DNA of 64,000 nt from an uncultured Eubacteriales bacterium (lineage in GTDB: Bacteria > Bacillota > Clostridia > Christensenellales > Aristaeellaceae), in contig CADCJO010000003.1 of NCBI GenBank assembly GCA_902801765.1, positions 1 to 64,000 of the forward strand, written 5' to 3'. How positions within the stretch are numbered: the stretch's first letter is position 1; the number at the start of each line of letters is the position of its first letter. Below the pieces are notes generated by a model. That model was given only the letters and a program-made list of their open reading frames with translations. It was not told the origin of the DNA and did not search any database. The position numbers and the translations under genes were made by a program. Below, piece by piece: positions 35,931-45,700 of the stretch.

Positions 35931-37210
35931 ACCTGTTCTCCAAACCGAATGGCCACGGAATTGGCGTGACCGTTCAGGCCCTCCCGCTTGGCGAAGGATA
36001 CGATATTGTCTTTGGCGGCTTTCAGGGCGTCCGTGGAGTAGTAAAGGAACTGGGACTTTTTCACGAAATCGTCCACTGACAGAGGGGACGAAAAACGGGC
36101 CGTGCCGCTGGTGGGCAGGGTGTGGTTGGGGCCCGCCCAGTAATCGCCCAGGGCTTCGGGCACGTTGCGTCCCAGGAACACGCTGCCCGCGCTTTCGATA
36201 CGGGGCAGGTAGGCAAAGGGCTCGTCCACGCAGATTTCCAGGTGTTCAGGCGCGATGAGATTGGCGATTTCAATTCCTTGATCGAGGCTGTTGGCTACAA
36301 TAATTTTACCGTTGTTATCGATGGACACCCGGGCGATTTCCTCCCGGGGCAGCAGCTTGACCTGCTTTTCCACCTCGGCCTGCACCTGTTTCGCCAGTGC
36401 TTCGCTGTCAGTCACTAAAATGGCTGAGGACAGTTTATCATGTTCTGCCTGGGAAAGCAAGTCTGCCGCCACGAAGGCGGGGTTGCTTTTTCCGTCAGCC
36501 AGCACCAAGATTTCGCTGGGCCCGGCGATCATATCAATATCCACGATGCCATACACCCGGCGCTTGGCGGTAGCGACAAACACGTTGCCGGGGCCTACGA
36601 TCTTATCCACCGCCGGAACGGATTCCGTGCCGTATGCCAGGGCGGCGATAGCCTGGGCCCCGCCCGCTTTCACGATCTTTGTGACCCCCGCGATTTTGGC
36701 CGCGCAGAGGATCGCGGGGTTCACCCTGCCATCCTTTTTCGGCGGGGTCGCCATGACGATTTCTTTCACCCCGGCCAGTTTGGGCGGCACCGCGTCCATC
36801 AGCACGGAGGAGGGATAAGCCGCAGTGCCGCCGGGCACATACAGGCCCACGCGCTTTAGCGGGATGATTCGCTGCCCCATCACCCTGCCGTCCTCTTCGC
36901 TGACGATGAAGCTGCTGCGCACCTGGCGCTTGTGGAAGGCTTCGATATTATCCCGGGCCTGCTTCAATATTTCAATAAACTCCGCGTCGCAGGCGGCGAA
37001 GGCCTCGGCCATTTCCTCCTCGCTGACCAGGACGGAATTCAATTCCGCTTTGTCGAATTTGGCTGCGTATTCTTTTAAAGCCTGGTCGCCGTTTGCGCGC
37101 ACGTTGGCAATAATCTCATCCACGATGGCTTCGATTTCGTTGCCCGCCTGGATGGGCGGGGTCTTGAAATCCTCTGGCCTGAACTGATCAACCGGCATGA
37201 TTTTCATCAT
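35927..37210 (-). CDS. hisD: Histidinol dehydrogenase
   Basis: HisD oxidises histidinol to histidine with two NAD. The 427-residue product has VGLYVPGGTAAYPSSVLMDA, VDKIVGPGNVFVATAKR, DMIAGPSEILVLADG, LLSQAEHDKLSSAILVT and the catalytic segment NVPEALGDYWAGPNHTLPTS. The first ATG (37210) overlaps the hisG stop by 4 nt; in-frame ATGs at +1 and +4 codons are alternatives. Confidence 0.96.
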   Translation of the reverse strand: MMKIMPVDQFRPEDFKTPPIQAGNEIEAIVDEIIANVRANGDQALKEYAAKFDKAELNSVLVSEEEMAEAFAACDAEFIEILKQARDNIEAFHKRQVRSSFIVSEEDGRVMGQRIIPLKRVGLYVPGGTAAYPSSVLMDAVPPKLAGVKEIVMATPPKKDGRVNPAILCAAKIAGVTKIVKAGGAQAIAALAYGTESVPAVDKIVGPGNVFVATAKRRVYGIVDIDMIAGPSEILVLADGKSNPAFVAADLLSQAEHDKLSSAILVTDSEALAKQVQAEVEKQVKLLPREEIARVSIDNNGKIIVANSLDQGIEIANLIAPEHLEICVDEPFAYLPRIESAGSVFLGRNVPEALGDYWAGPNHTLPTSGTARFSSPLSVDDFVKKSQFLYYSTDALKAAKDNIVSFAKREGLNGHANSVAIRFGEQV

Positions 37211-37830
37211 TGCGGCAGCACCCCCTGCAATTTTTCGGTAATTTGCATGATGATGTCATTTTTGAATAAATAGCTGGCGCGGTTGGCGATGAGTCGGGCG
37301 CTGATGGGGCACACGGTTTCCAACACCTTCAAATGGTTTTCCTTCAGCGTCCTTCCCGATTCCACAATGTCCACGATCACGTCTGTCAGACCCAGGATGG
37401 GGGCCAGCTCGATGGAGCCGTTCAGCTTGATGATTTCGATTTCCCGGTTCTTGGCATTGTAGTAATCCTTGGCGATCTTGGTGAATTTCGTGGCCACGCG
37501 GAGCACCGATTCCCGGTCCTCCACGTAATCGTCCGGCCCCGCAACGCATACCCGGCACTTGCCGATATTCAGATCCAGCAGCTCGTACACGTCCGGTTCC
37601 CCGTCCAGCAGGATGTCCTTGCCCACCACGCCGATGTCCGCCGCGCCGTATTCCACATAAATCGCCACGTCGGAGGGCTTCACCAGCAGGTAGCGCACGC
37701 CGTTTTCCGGGCTTTCCAGCACCAGGCGGCGATCGCCGTCGTAAATGCCGCCGCAGTCAAAGCCGATTTTGGAGAACAGGGAAAGCACCTGGTCCCCCAG
37801 ACGGCCTTTCGGCAGCGCGATATTAAGCAT
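37207..37830 (-). CDS. hisG: ATP phosphoribosyltransferase, short form
   Basis: HisG catalyses the first, committed step of histidine synthesis. The 207-residue short form (MLNIALPKGRLGDQVLSLFS, VEYGAADIGVVGKDIL, LTDVIVDIVESGRTLKENHL) lacks the C-terminal regulatory domain of the long form and needs HisZ, encoded directly upstream with an 8-nt overlap. GGAGGTGGGG precedes the ATG at 37830; the ORF extension to 37941 lies inside hisZ. Confidence 0.95.
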   Translation of the reverse strand: MLNIALPKGRLGDQVLSLFSKIGFDCGGIYDGDRRLVLESPENGVRYLLVKPSDVAIYVEYGAADIGVVGKDILLDGEPDVYELLDLNIGKCRVCVAGPDDYVEDRESVLRVATKFTKIAKDYYNAKNREIEIIKLNGSIELAPILGLTDVIVDIVESGRTLKENHLKVLETVCPISARLIANRASYLFKNDIIMQITEKLQGVLPQ

Positions 37831-38959
37831 CCTTCCCCACCTCCTCCAGACCGTTTTGCGTGAATCTGTACAGCTTATCGTACCGGACGTCCTCAGGCAG
37901 CTTCTTTTCCACCCTGACCCGCAGGCCGCCGCCCCTGGCACGGAGGGATTCGGCTTTCGTCAGCAACGCGCTGAAATCGGCGGTTTCATCATAGAGAATC
38001 AGCGCGTCCACGTCGGCTCCGTGCTGAGCGCGGAAGAGCACGTCCAATTCGTTCAGATACACCGCGAAGCCGATGGCGTCCAACGGCTTTCCAAACTTCC
38101 GCAGCAGCTTCCCGTAATAGCCGCCAAACAGCAGCGCCCTGGGCACGCCCTCCACATAACCCTGGAAGATCAGCCCGTCGTAATAATCGCAGTCGTTCAC
38201 CAGGGAAAAGTCCAGCGTCATCTGTTCCGCACAGCCTTTTTGCTGGAGCAATCCATACACCGTTTCCAGCTCGTTCAGCGCGTCGGTCATACCGTTGGAA
38301 ATAGCGATGCTTCGGGCGGCGGCCAGGGTGTCGGTAAAGGTGCCGCACAGGGAAGCGGCTTTCAGAATCAGCTGCGCCGCGAAGGGAGTTACCCCCGCGC
38401 CTTCCAGCAGGGTTTTTAGTTCATGGAGGCGTTTGCCGTGAATGCAGGCAAACAGCGCTTTCCGCAGCCCTTCCTCGATGCTCAGCCCGTCCAGCAGCGC
38501 CACCCAGAACCCGATATGGGAAACCTGCATCCGATGGCTGTCGCTGATGGCCGCCAGGGTTTCCTGGGCCAGCGCCAGCACTTCATAATAGGAAAAGGCG
38601 TCCAGCCTGCCAATGGATTCCAGGCCCAGCTGATTGACTTCCTTATAGCCGCCGCTCTGCTTTTCCAGCCAGTACACGTTTTCCAGGTAGTACACCTTTT
38701 CGGTGGAATGGGCGTTGGCCCTGGTGTTCTTGGCGATGGACAGCGTCACATCGGGCTTTAACGCCATCAGCCGCCCGTCCAGATCGTGGAAGGTGATGAT
38801 ATTGGGATTTTTGAGGAAGTTTTTGTTCTCCATATACAGCTCGTATTCCTCAAACTTCCCCATCCGGTATTTGCGGAAGCCGTACTGCTCATACAGCGCC
38901 CGAAGGGCCAGGGTGATCTTTTCCTCCCTGCGCAGCGCCCGGGTGACGTCCTGCTCCAT
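37823..38959 (-). CDS. hisZ: ATP phosphoribosyltransferase regulatory subunit
   Basis: HisZ is a histidyl-tRNA-synthetase-like protein without charging activity that binds short HisG and mediates histidine feedback. The 378-residue product has HisRS-like motif 2 blocks (VYYLENVYWLEKQSGGYKEV, NQLGLESIGR) and YYDGLIFQGYVEGVPRALLF-type sequence. It is the first gene of the operon, with GGAGGAACCT before the ATG and a strong promoter at 39000-39028. The C-terminal anticodon-binding domain of true HisRS is not apparent. Confidence 0.93.
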   Translation of the reverse strand: MEQDVTRALRREEKITLALRALYEQYGFRKYRMGKFEEYELYMENKNFLKNPNIITFHDLDGRLMALKPDVTLSIAKNTRANAHSTEKVYYLENVYWLEKQSGGYKEVNQLGLESIGRLDAFSYYEVLALAQETLAAISDSHRMQVSHIGFWVALLDGLSIEEGLRKALFACIHGKRLHELKTLLEGAGVTPFAAQLILKAASLCGTFTDTLAAARSIAISNGMTDALNELETVYGLLQQKGCAEQMTLDFSLVNDCDYYDGLIFQGYVEGVPRALLFGGYYGKLLRKFGKPLDAIGFAVYLNELDVLFRAQHGADVDALILYDETADFSALLTKAESLRARGGGLRVRVEKKLPEDVRYDKLYRFTQNGLEEVGKDA

Positions 38960-38999
38960 AGGTTCCTCCTGCGTGGTTGTTCTTTGGATGACTGCGCAT

Positions 39000-39040
39000 A
39001 GTATATCACCGCTTTATCACTTTGTCAAGCTAAAGTGATA
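39000..39040 (-). promoter_or_regulatory. his operon promoter with overlapping palindromic operator candidate
   Basis: The minus strand has TTGACA (39023-39028), a 17-nt spacer and TATACT (39000-39005). A perfect 9-bp inverted repeat, TATCACTTT and AAAGTGATA with 8 nt between (39015-39040), covers the -35 box. This is a typical position for a repressor site. No T-box is seen, so histidine control probably acts through a DNA-binding repressor; which one is unknown. Confidence 0.72.
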
Positions 39041-39058
39041 GCATAATAAAATAAAAAA

Positions 39059-40171
39059 TTACAGCAATTCCACCAGCACGCTGTTCTGCACGTCCATGCC
39101 CTTGCGGGTCAGGCGGAGAAAACCGTTCTGCCATTCCACGAGGCCCAGACGAATCGGCTTTTCCAATTGTTTTCCAAATACATCGTTGATGGATGTCCCA
39201 TGCATTTTCCTAAACGCCGCGTCGGAAACGCCCTCCGTCATCCGCAGGCCCAGCATCATACTTTCAAACCGCGCTTCCTCCGGAGAAATGACCGTTTCTT
39301 CCGCCGGTTTTCCGGTCAGATAATCCGATAGATCCGGCGGGTTCTGATAACGCACGCTGCCCAAAAAGCCGCAGGCTGCGCTGCCAAGACCGATATATTC
39401 CTTCCGCTTCCAGCAGTCCGCGTTGTGGCGGCAGGCAAAGCCGGGCCGGGCAAAATTGCTGATTTCATATTGTTTATAACCGTGCTGGGCCAGCGTTTCC
39501 CGGCACAGCTCGTACATATCGCGCTCTGTGTCCTCATCCGGCAGCGTCCAAGCGCCGCTTTCCACCATGCGGCACATTTTCGTGCCTTCCTCCACGATCA
39601 GGCCATAGCAGGACAGGTGTGTCGGTTCCAGCGCCAGCGCCTTTTGCAGCGTTTCCCCCACATCGGAAAGCGTCTGGGTCGGCAGGCCCAGCATCAGGTC
39701 GAGATTGATATTTTCAAAACCTGCCTGCCTTGCCATCCGCACACTTTCCTCTGCCTGTTCCCAGGTATGGATGCGCCCCAGCAAAGACAGCAAGTGGGGC
39801 TGGGCTGCCTGCGCGCCGAAGGAAAGACGGTTCACGCCGTTCCGCCGCAGGGTATCCAGGAATGCCTGCGCAACCGTTCCAGGGTTGCATTCGCAGGAGC
39901 ATTCCGCGTCAGAAAGAAAATCAAAGCAATTCCGGATGCCGGTCAGCAGCTTTTCCATCAGCGCTGGCGGCAGCAGCGACGGTGTGCCCCCGCCAATATA
40001 TAAAGTTGCGATCGAAGCATCCATTTGACTGCGTTTCTCCGCTTCCCGCAGCACGGCGTCCACATATGCGGCCTCGTCCTGCTCCCGTCCAGCGAAGGAA
40101 GCAAAATCGCAGTAAGCACATTTTCGGACGCAGAAGGGAATATGCACATACAGGCCGATTTCTTTTTTCAT
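39059..40171 (-). CDS. hemW: Radical SAM heme chaperone HemW-like protein
   Basis: The 370-residue radical SAM protein starts MKKEIGLYVHIPFCVRKCAY, with the CxxxCxxC cluster motif (CVRKCAYC), then LYIGGGTPSLLPPALME, VNRLSFGAQAAQ and HLSCYGLIVEEGT, as in HemW/HemN-like proteins. HemW is a heme chaperone rather than a coproporphyrinogen oxidase. The ATG overlaps the previous stop codon by 4 nt (ATGA) and has no clear ribosome site, so it probably depends on coupled translation from the upstream gene. A longer ORF to 40378 lies within that gene. Confidence 0.9.
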   Translation of the reverse strand: MKKEIGLYVHIPFCVRKCAYCDFASFAGREQDEAAYVDAVLREAEKRSQMDASIATLYIGGGTPSLLPPALMEKLLTGIRNCFDFLSDAECSCECNPGTVAQAFLDTLRRNGVNRLSFGAQAAQPHLLSLLGRIHTWEQAEESVRMARQAGFENINLDLMLGLPTQTLSDVGETLQKALALEPTHLSCYGLIVEEGTKMCRMVESGAWTLPDEDTERDMYELCRETLAQHGYKQYEISNFARPGFACRHNADCWKRKEYIGLGSAACGFLGSVRYQNPPDLSDYLTGKPAEETVISPEEARFESMMLGLRMTEGVSDAAFRKMHGTSINDVFGKQLEKPIRLGLVEWQNGFLRLTRKGMDVQNSVLVELL

Positions 40172-41280
40172 AACAATGGAACGGCGTACACCTCGTTCAT
40201 GCAGGAAACCAGCGCCGTGCCGTTTTTCAGAATGCCCAGGAAGCCCGTCACGGACTGACCTCCCAGCAAATGCCCGATGCTGATGGGCGTAAAGCGGCGG
40301 CTGCCCAGATCGGCGCGGTAAATCATATCCTCGGCAAAAGCGTAAATCCGTTTGTTGTACAGCCCCGCGCCCACGCATTCGCTGGGCAGGGCGTAGCGGC
40401 GGTCGGTCTTGCCCCAGATCAGGCGGAGCTGGTTGACGCGGCCCTGATAATCGTTGGAGTTCGCGGGCTTAAACAAAAGCATCGCCTCTGCGCCGCTGGG
40501 CATGGAATCCACCAGCTGCCAGCCGTAAACCAGCACGGTACCGCTCTGATCCTGCGTGCCGCGGTAGTCGTATTGGCGCAGCTGCCGGGTGCTGATCACA
40601 TTCAGCTTCGTGCCGGCATACACCACGGCATATACCAAATTGTCGCCCAGCGAAATCCCGCCCGAATTGCTCACGTGAACGCGGAAGGTGTGCATGCGGG
40701 TATCCGGCACGCTGCCGTACACATCCATGGACGTGGTCCAGAGGAATTCGCCGTCGCTGAAAAAGCCCAGGTCCAGAATGATTGCATCCTGATACGCCGT
40801 GCTCTCCTGATCCATGGTGGTGCCTTGCATGTCCTTGACGATCAAGGTCGGGCTGGTATCGCTGCCAACCACGGCGGCGACATATTTGGTGCCCACGCGC
40901 ACAAACTGAATCGTGTTGGGCAAATTTTCGTTGTAGGTGGTTTTTCCGTCTTTATCCACGATATGCAACTGCGTACCCATCCAGGCGGCCACCACGGAAT
41001 CGCTGCACGTAAACGAGGCGTTTTCCCCCAAGGGATAGCTCCACTTCTCATAGCCGTTGGAACGCAGGCAGTACAGCGTTACGCCATCATAGTACAGAAT
41101 ATCGTTGCCAAAAGGCGTCACATCCTGAGACGCCATGCACCTGAGCCGCACCGCTGAAACGTTCTTCGCGCCGCGGCTGAACACCCCGCCCATCGCAAGC
41201 CCGATCAAAACGACCACTGCCAGGAGAGCCACCAGAATGACCGCTCTTTTTCTTTGATCCATCTTCGAGGAAATCTGCAT
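40168..41280 (-). CDS. Membrane-anchored DUF5711-like beta-propeller protein
   Basis: The 370-residue protein has one N-terminal membrane helix (RAVILVALLAVVVLIGLAMG). Its extracytoplasmic body is of repeated beta type (DILYYDGVTLYCLRSNGYEK, FSDGEFLWTTSMDVYGSVP, DLVYAVVYAGTKLNVIS), resembling DUF5711/PQQ-like proteins of Clostridia. GGAGG lies 11 nt before the ATG at 41280; in-frame starts at 41316 and 41313 lack one. It is coupled to hemW by ATGA. The function is unknown. Confidence 0.75.
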   Translation of the reverse strand: MQISSKMDQRKRAVILVALLAVVVLIGLAMGGVFSRGAKNVSAVRLRCMASQDVTPFGNDILYYDGVTLYCLRSNGYEKWSYPLGENASFTCSDSVVAAWMGTQLHIVDKDGKTTYNENLPNTIQFVRVGTKYVAAVVGSDTSPTLIVKDMQGTTMDQESTAYQDAIILDLGFFSDGEFLWTTSMDVYGSVPDTRMHTFRVHVSNSGGISLGDNLVYAVVYAGTKLNVISTRQLRQYDYRGTQDQSGTVLVYGWQLVDSMPSGAEAMLLFKPANSNDYQGRVNQLRLIWGKTDRRYALPSECVGAGLYNKRIYAFAEDMIYRADLGSRRFTPISIGHLLGGQSVTGFLGILKNGTALVSCMNEVYAVPLL

Positions 41281-41374
41281 GTATCGCTTCGCCTCCGTGC
41301 GCGTCTTTTCCATCACAATACGCGTATATTATACAATGATTCAGACCATCCGTCAAATGAGGAAACCGCGTTCC

Positions 41375-41403
41375 TTGCAATCAGCCGGGATTTGGTTTAT
41401 AAT
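41375..41403 (+). promoter_or_regulatory. Sigma-A promoter of the 2-hydroxyacid dehydrogenase gene
   Basis: TTGCAA, a 17-nt spacer and TATAAT lie 43 nt before the ATG at 41446. Confidence 0.75.
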
Positions 41404-41445
41404 GCAGGCAAAGACAAATCACTGCGCCTGAAAGGGAGACAGCCC

Positions 41446-42411
41446 ATGAACAGAAAAATGGTGGTGGTTCTGCCCGTCCTCACCCCGAAGCACCGGGAAC
41501 AAATCCGCTTCTCCGCCGCGTCCAATGGTTTTGAGGTTTCCTTTTTCACCGAAGCACAGGACGCGCTGCCCGCGCTGGCGGACGCCGAAATTATTCTGGG
41601 CCAGTCCCAGGTGCTGTCGCAGAACGCGCCAAGCCTTCGCTGGCTGTGCACGCCCTCCGCGGGGGTGAACCAGTTTCTTGCGCCTGATGCTTTTGCCCAG
41701 CCAGACGCGATGCTGTCCAATTCCTCCGGCGCCTACGGCGTCACCATCGCTGAGCACATCGTGATGGTGACGCTGGAACTGATGCGCCGTCAAGCAGAAT
41801 ACAATGAGATCGTCAGCCGCCGGGACTGGCGGCGGGATTTGCCCATCCGCTCCATCCACGGCAGTCGGGTCACGCTGCTGGGCACCGGCGATATCGGCCA
41901 GGAAGCCGCCGTGCGTTTACGTGCGTTTTCGCCCCGCTGCCTGATCGGGTTGAACCGCAGCGGCAGGAATCCAGGGAATCTGTTTGACCGCGTCGTGACG
42001 GAAGATACGCTGGAGAGCGTTCTCCAACAGACCGATCTGCTGATCCTCTCCCTCCCCGACACACCGCAGACGCGCGGCCTCCTGAGCGCTGCTCGCCTGG
42101 CTCTGCTTCCCCATAATGCTTTCCTGGTGAACGTAGGCCGCGGAAGCGCAATCGACCAGCGGGCCTTGGAAGCATTGCTCCGCGCAGGGCATTTGTCCGG
42201 CGCCGCGCTGGACGTGTTTGAACAGGAACCCCTTCCCGCGAAAAGCAGTCTGTGGGACTGCCCTCGTCTGCTCATCACGCCGCATGTGGCGGGAAACATG
42301 ACGCTGGATTATACGGTAGAAAAAATCATTTCCCAATTTCTGGGGGATTTTGACCGTTACTGCAACGGTTTACCCCCCGCCCATCTGGTGGACAGGAACA
42401 TCGGTTATTAA
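41446..42411 (+). CDS. D-isomer specific 2-hydroxyacid dehydrogenase family protein
   Basis: The 321-residue protein has the NAD-binding VTLLGTGDIGQEAAVRLRAF motif, LLILSLPDTPQTRGLLSAAR, the catalytic Arg in VNVGRGSAIDQRALE, Glu in DVFEQEPLP and His in LLITPHVAGN. Family members reduce 2-keto acids (glyoxylate, pyruvate, phenylpyruvate and others); the substrate is not predictable. AAAGGGAG precedes the ATG. A longer ORF from 41254 overlaps the promoter. Confidence 0.9.
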   Translation: MNRKMVVVLPVLTPKHREQIRFSAASNGFEVSFFTEAQDALPALADAEIILGQSQVLSQNAPSLRWLCTPSAGVNQFLAPDAFAQPDAMLSNSSGAYGVTIAEHIVMVTLELMRRQAEYNEIVSRRDWRRDLPIRSIHGSRVTLLGTGDIGQEAAVRLRAFSPRCLIGLNRSGRNPGNLFDRVVTEDTLESVLQQTDLLILSLPDTPQTRGLLSAARLALLPHNAFLVNVGRGSAIDQRALEALLRAGHLSGAALDVFEQEPLPAKSSLWDCPRLLITPHVAGNMTLDYTVEKIISQFLGDFDRYCNGLPPAHLVDRNIGY

Positions 42412-42519
42412 ACAGGTTCAATTCAAAACTATGTGGGAAAATGATCTTCCAACCAATGAGAAAGTTTTTCCCAGAGAAAGGGAAACAGGGGGAAGGATCT
42501 CTCCAGTTCCTCCTTATAG

Positions 42520-42582
42520 CTTTCTCGGAAGGGGGTGTGGGGGAAACCACTCTTTGGACCCCAAAGAGTGGTTTCCCCCACA
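42520..42582. repeat. Palindromic repeat E3
   Basis: This is an inverted-orientation copy of the E family: a GCTTTCTCGGAAGGGGGT tail, then TGGGGGAAACCACTCTTTGG paired with CCAAAGAGTGGTTTCCCCCA. Both arms carry a compensating change (A-T instead of G-C) relative to E1 and E2, so pairing is conserved. Confidence 0.85.
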
Positions 42583-42705
42583 AACTTTTACATTGACCTA
42601 TTAGACATAGTGGATTTTCATTTTTCTTCCCGGCAGGAAAAAAGAGACGCGCGTCGTATTATGATAAGATGCGCGTTTTTATTCTGATGATTTGGAGGAC
42701 GCTTC

Positions 42706-45700
42706 ATGCTGACGGAAGAGATGCTGCGGGAACAGGCGGGAGAAGACATTTTTTCCCAGGGCAGCTCTATTTTCCACAGGGCGCTGGTGCGGGAAGCCCG
42801 GCGTGTTCGGGATGAACAAAAGGACGAAGTCATTTATATCGTATCGGATGGCGAACGCCATCTGGTTTCCGTCTCCGCGGGGCAAATCCGCTGCGATTGC
42901 GGCGGCTATCCCTGCGCTCACGGCGTGGCCGCAGCGCTGACGGCGCTGGAAAGCGGCGTGGTTCAGGACATGGAGAAGCACCGCGCCCAGCTTGCCGCGC
43001 CGGCCTTGTTTGAAGCTGTTTCCGCCATGCTTCCGGAAACGGACGGCATCCGGCTGGCCCCGGCGCTGTTTCTCACCCGAGAAGGGCTTCGCATCGGGCT
43101 GAAAATCGGGGAGGACAGACTCTACGTCGTTCGCCATATCCCCCGTTTTTTGGAATGCCGCGAAAAAAACGAAACGCTTTCCTTCGGCAAAGGCTTCGAG
43201 TATCGTCCGCAATGGATGCGTTTCAGCGAAAAAGAAAACACCCTGCTGGATATTTTGGCGGAATGCTGCGAAAACAGCGGGGTCCAAAGCCTGTCTCCGG
43301 CCGATGCCCGGGTGATGCTGCTGCCGCCCAGAGCGGCGGTGCGCGTTCTGGAATCGCTGAGCGGTTTGCCCTTTACGCTCCAGTTCAAGGGAATTCAGTA
43401 TCAGGTGCAGGGCGTAAAAAGCAAAGCGCTTCCGCTGAATTTTCTTTTGTCCGGCACGCCGCAAAAGCTGATCATGACGGCGGAGCTGCCGGAAACCTTG
43501 ATCCCGCTGACAAAGGATTACCGCTTTATCCTGGCGGACGGGGAATGCCTGCAATTGCCCCGGGAGGAGCAGGCGCTCGTTTCCGCGCTGCATCGTTTTT
43601 CCTCCGGGCGGGAAACCGCCGTAAGCTTTTCGCCGTCAGATACGCAGCGCGTGATGAGCGAGCTGCTGCCTTTCCTGCTGCGGGAAGCGAGCGTGACCAT
43701 CGATCCGGCGCTGGAAAGCAATTTCCTGCATCTGCCGCTGACCGCACGGGTGTACCTGGATAAGGAAAACAGCGATGTGACGGCGAAAGTGTCCTTCCTT
43801 TACGGCCAGGTGGAGCTGGACCCCTTCGACCCGAACAGCATTCCCGCCGACGCGCTGCTGCTGCGCGACGCGGCAGCGGAACGCGCAGTTTTAGACGAAC
43901 TGGCGCAGGACGGATTCCATATTTACAAGAACGTCGTTTACCTGAGCGGGAACGAAAAAATCTATGATTTCGTCACGGAAGGCGCAGCGCGGCTGACCAA
44001 CTGCGCCGAGGTGTTTTTCAGCAAGGATTTCCGCCGTCTGAGCCCAAGAAAGCCTCTCTTCAAGGGCGCCCTGCGCCTGCAAAGCGGCCAGCTGCAGCTG
44101 GAAATGATGGACGGCGATACGCCCATCGACGAGCTGTGGCCGCTGCTGGAAGCGCTGCGGAAACGGCGGCGGTATTTCCGCTTCAAGTCCGGCGATTACC
44201 TGGACCTGAGCGATGCCGCCGAATGGCAGCCCCTGGCCGAGGCGATGGCCGAAAGCGCTGAAGCCACCGGAAAGCAGGAACTGGGGGCATGCTGGGCGGC
44301 ATATCTGGCCGCGCTGATCAAAGAAAACGGGCTGGACGTGACGCTGGATGAAAGCGCGTCCCAGGCCGCGTCGCTGTCCTTCACCCCGCCCGCCCCTCCA
44401 ATTGACTGCCTGCGGCCATATCAGGAGCGGGGCTTTGCCTGGCTGCTGTCGCTGCACGCCCTGGGCATGGGCGGCATCCTGGCCGACGATATGGGCCTGG
44501 GCAAAACCGTGCAGATGCTCTCCGCGCTGCTGTCGGTAAAGGAAAATTCCCCGGATCATAAGCCTTCCCTGATTGTTTCCCCCACCTCGCTGACCTACAA
44601 CTGGCTCAGCGAATGCGCGCGCTTTACGCCTCAGCTCTCCGTCCTGCTGCTCAGCGGCACTCAGGCGGCCCGGGCGGAACAGATTGAGCAGCTGCGGAAA
44701 GGCGATGCGCCCGATCTGGTGATTACCAGCTATCCCCTCATTCGGCGGGACATCATGCTGATGAAGGATATTTCATTCCGTTTTGCGATCCTGGACGAAG
44801 CCCAGCAGATCAAAAACGTGCAGAGCGTGGGAGCCCATGCGGTGAAGCTGCTGACCGCAGAAACCCGCATCGCCCTGACCGGCACGCCGATGGAAAACCA
44901 CGCAGGCGAACTGTGGAGTCTGTTTGACTTCGTGCTGCCGGGCTATCTGCCCCGCTATACGGATTTCCTGCGCCGCTGGGGCGAAGGCCAGAATGCCGAC
45001 GACCTGCGCCGCCGCATCCGTCCCTTCCTGATGCGCCGCGTGAAGGGCGACGTGCTGGGCGAGCTGCCGGAGAAGATGGAAAGCGTGCTGATGGCCGAGC
45101 TGCCGCCCGAGCAGCGGCGGGTGTACGACGCGGCGCTGCTGCAAAAGCGTGACCGCGTGAACCGTATTTTACAGGATAAGGGCATGGGCCGCGGCCGGGC
45201 GGAGGTACTGTCCGCCATCACGGAACTGCGCCAAATCTGCTGCCACCCCGCGCTGTGCCTGCCGGATTACGACGGCGTGAGCGGCAAGCTGGAATTACTG
45301 ATGGACGTGCTGCCCGGCTCTTTGGCCGCGGGACGGCGCGCGCTGATCTTTTCCCAGTTTACTTCCATGCTGCACATCATTGAAAAGCGCCTGCAGCAGG
45401 AGGGCATCCCCTATCTGTACCTGGACGGCGACACGCCGCCGGCCAAGCGCTTGGAGCTGACCGAGCGCTACAACAGCGGGGAGACCGACGTGTTCCTGAT
45501 TTCCCTAAAAGCGGGCGGCACGGGCCTGAACCTGACCGGGGCTGACCTGGTGATTCATTACGATCCTTGGTGGAACCCCACCGCCGAGGAGCAGGCCACA
45601 GGCCGCGCTCACCGCATCGGGCAGACCAAAAAGGTGGAGGTGCTGCGGCTGGTGGTGCACCATTCCATTGAGGAGCAGGTGCTCAAAATGAGCGACCGAA

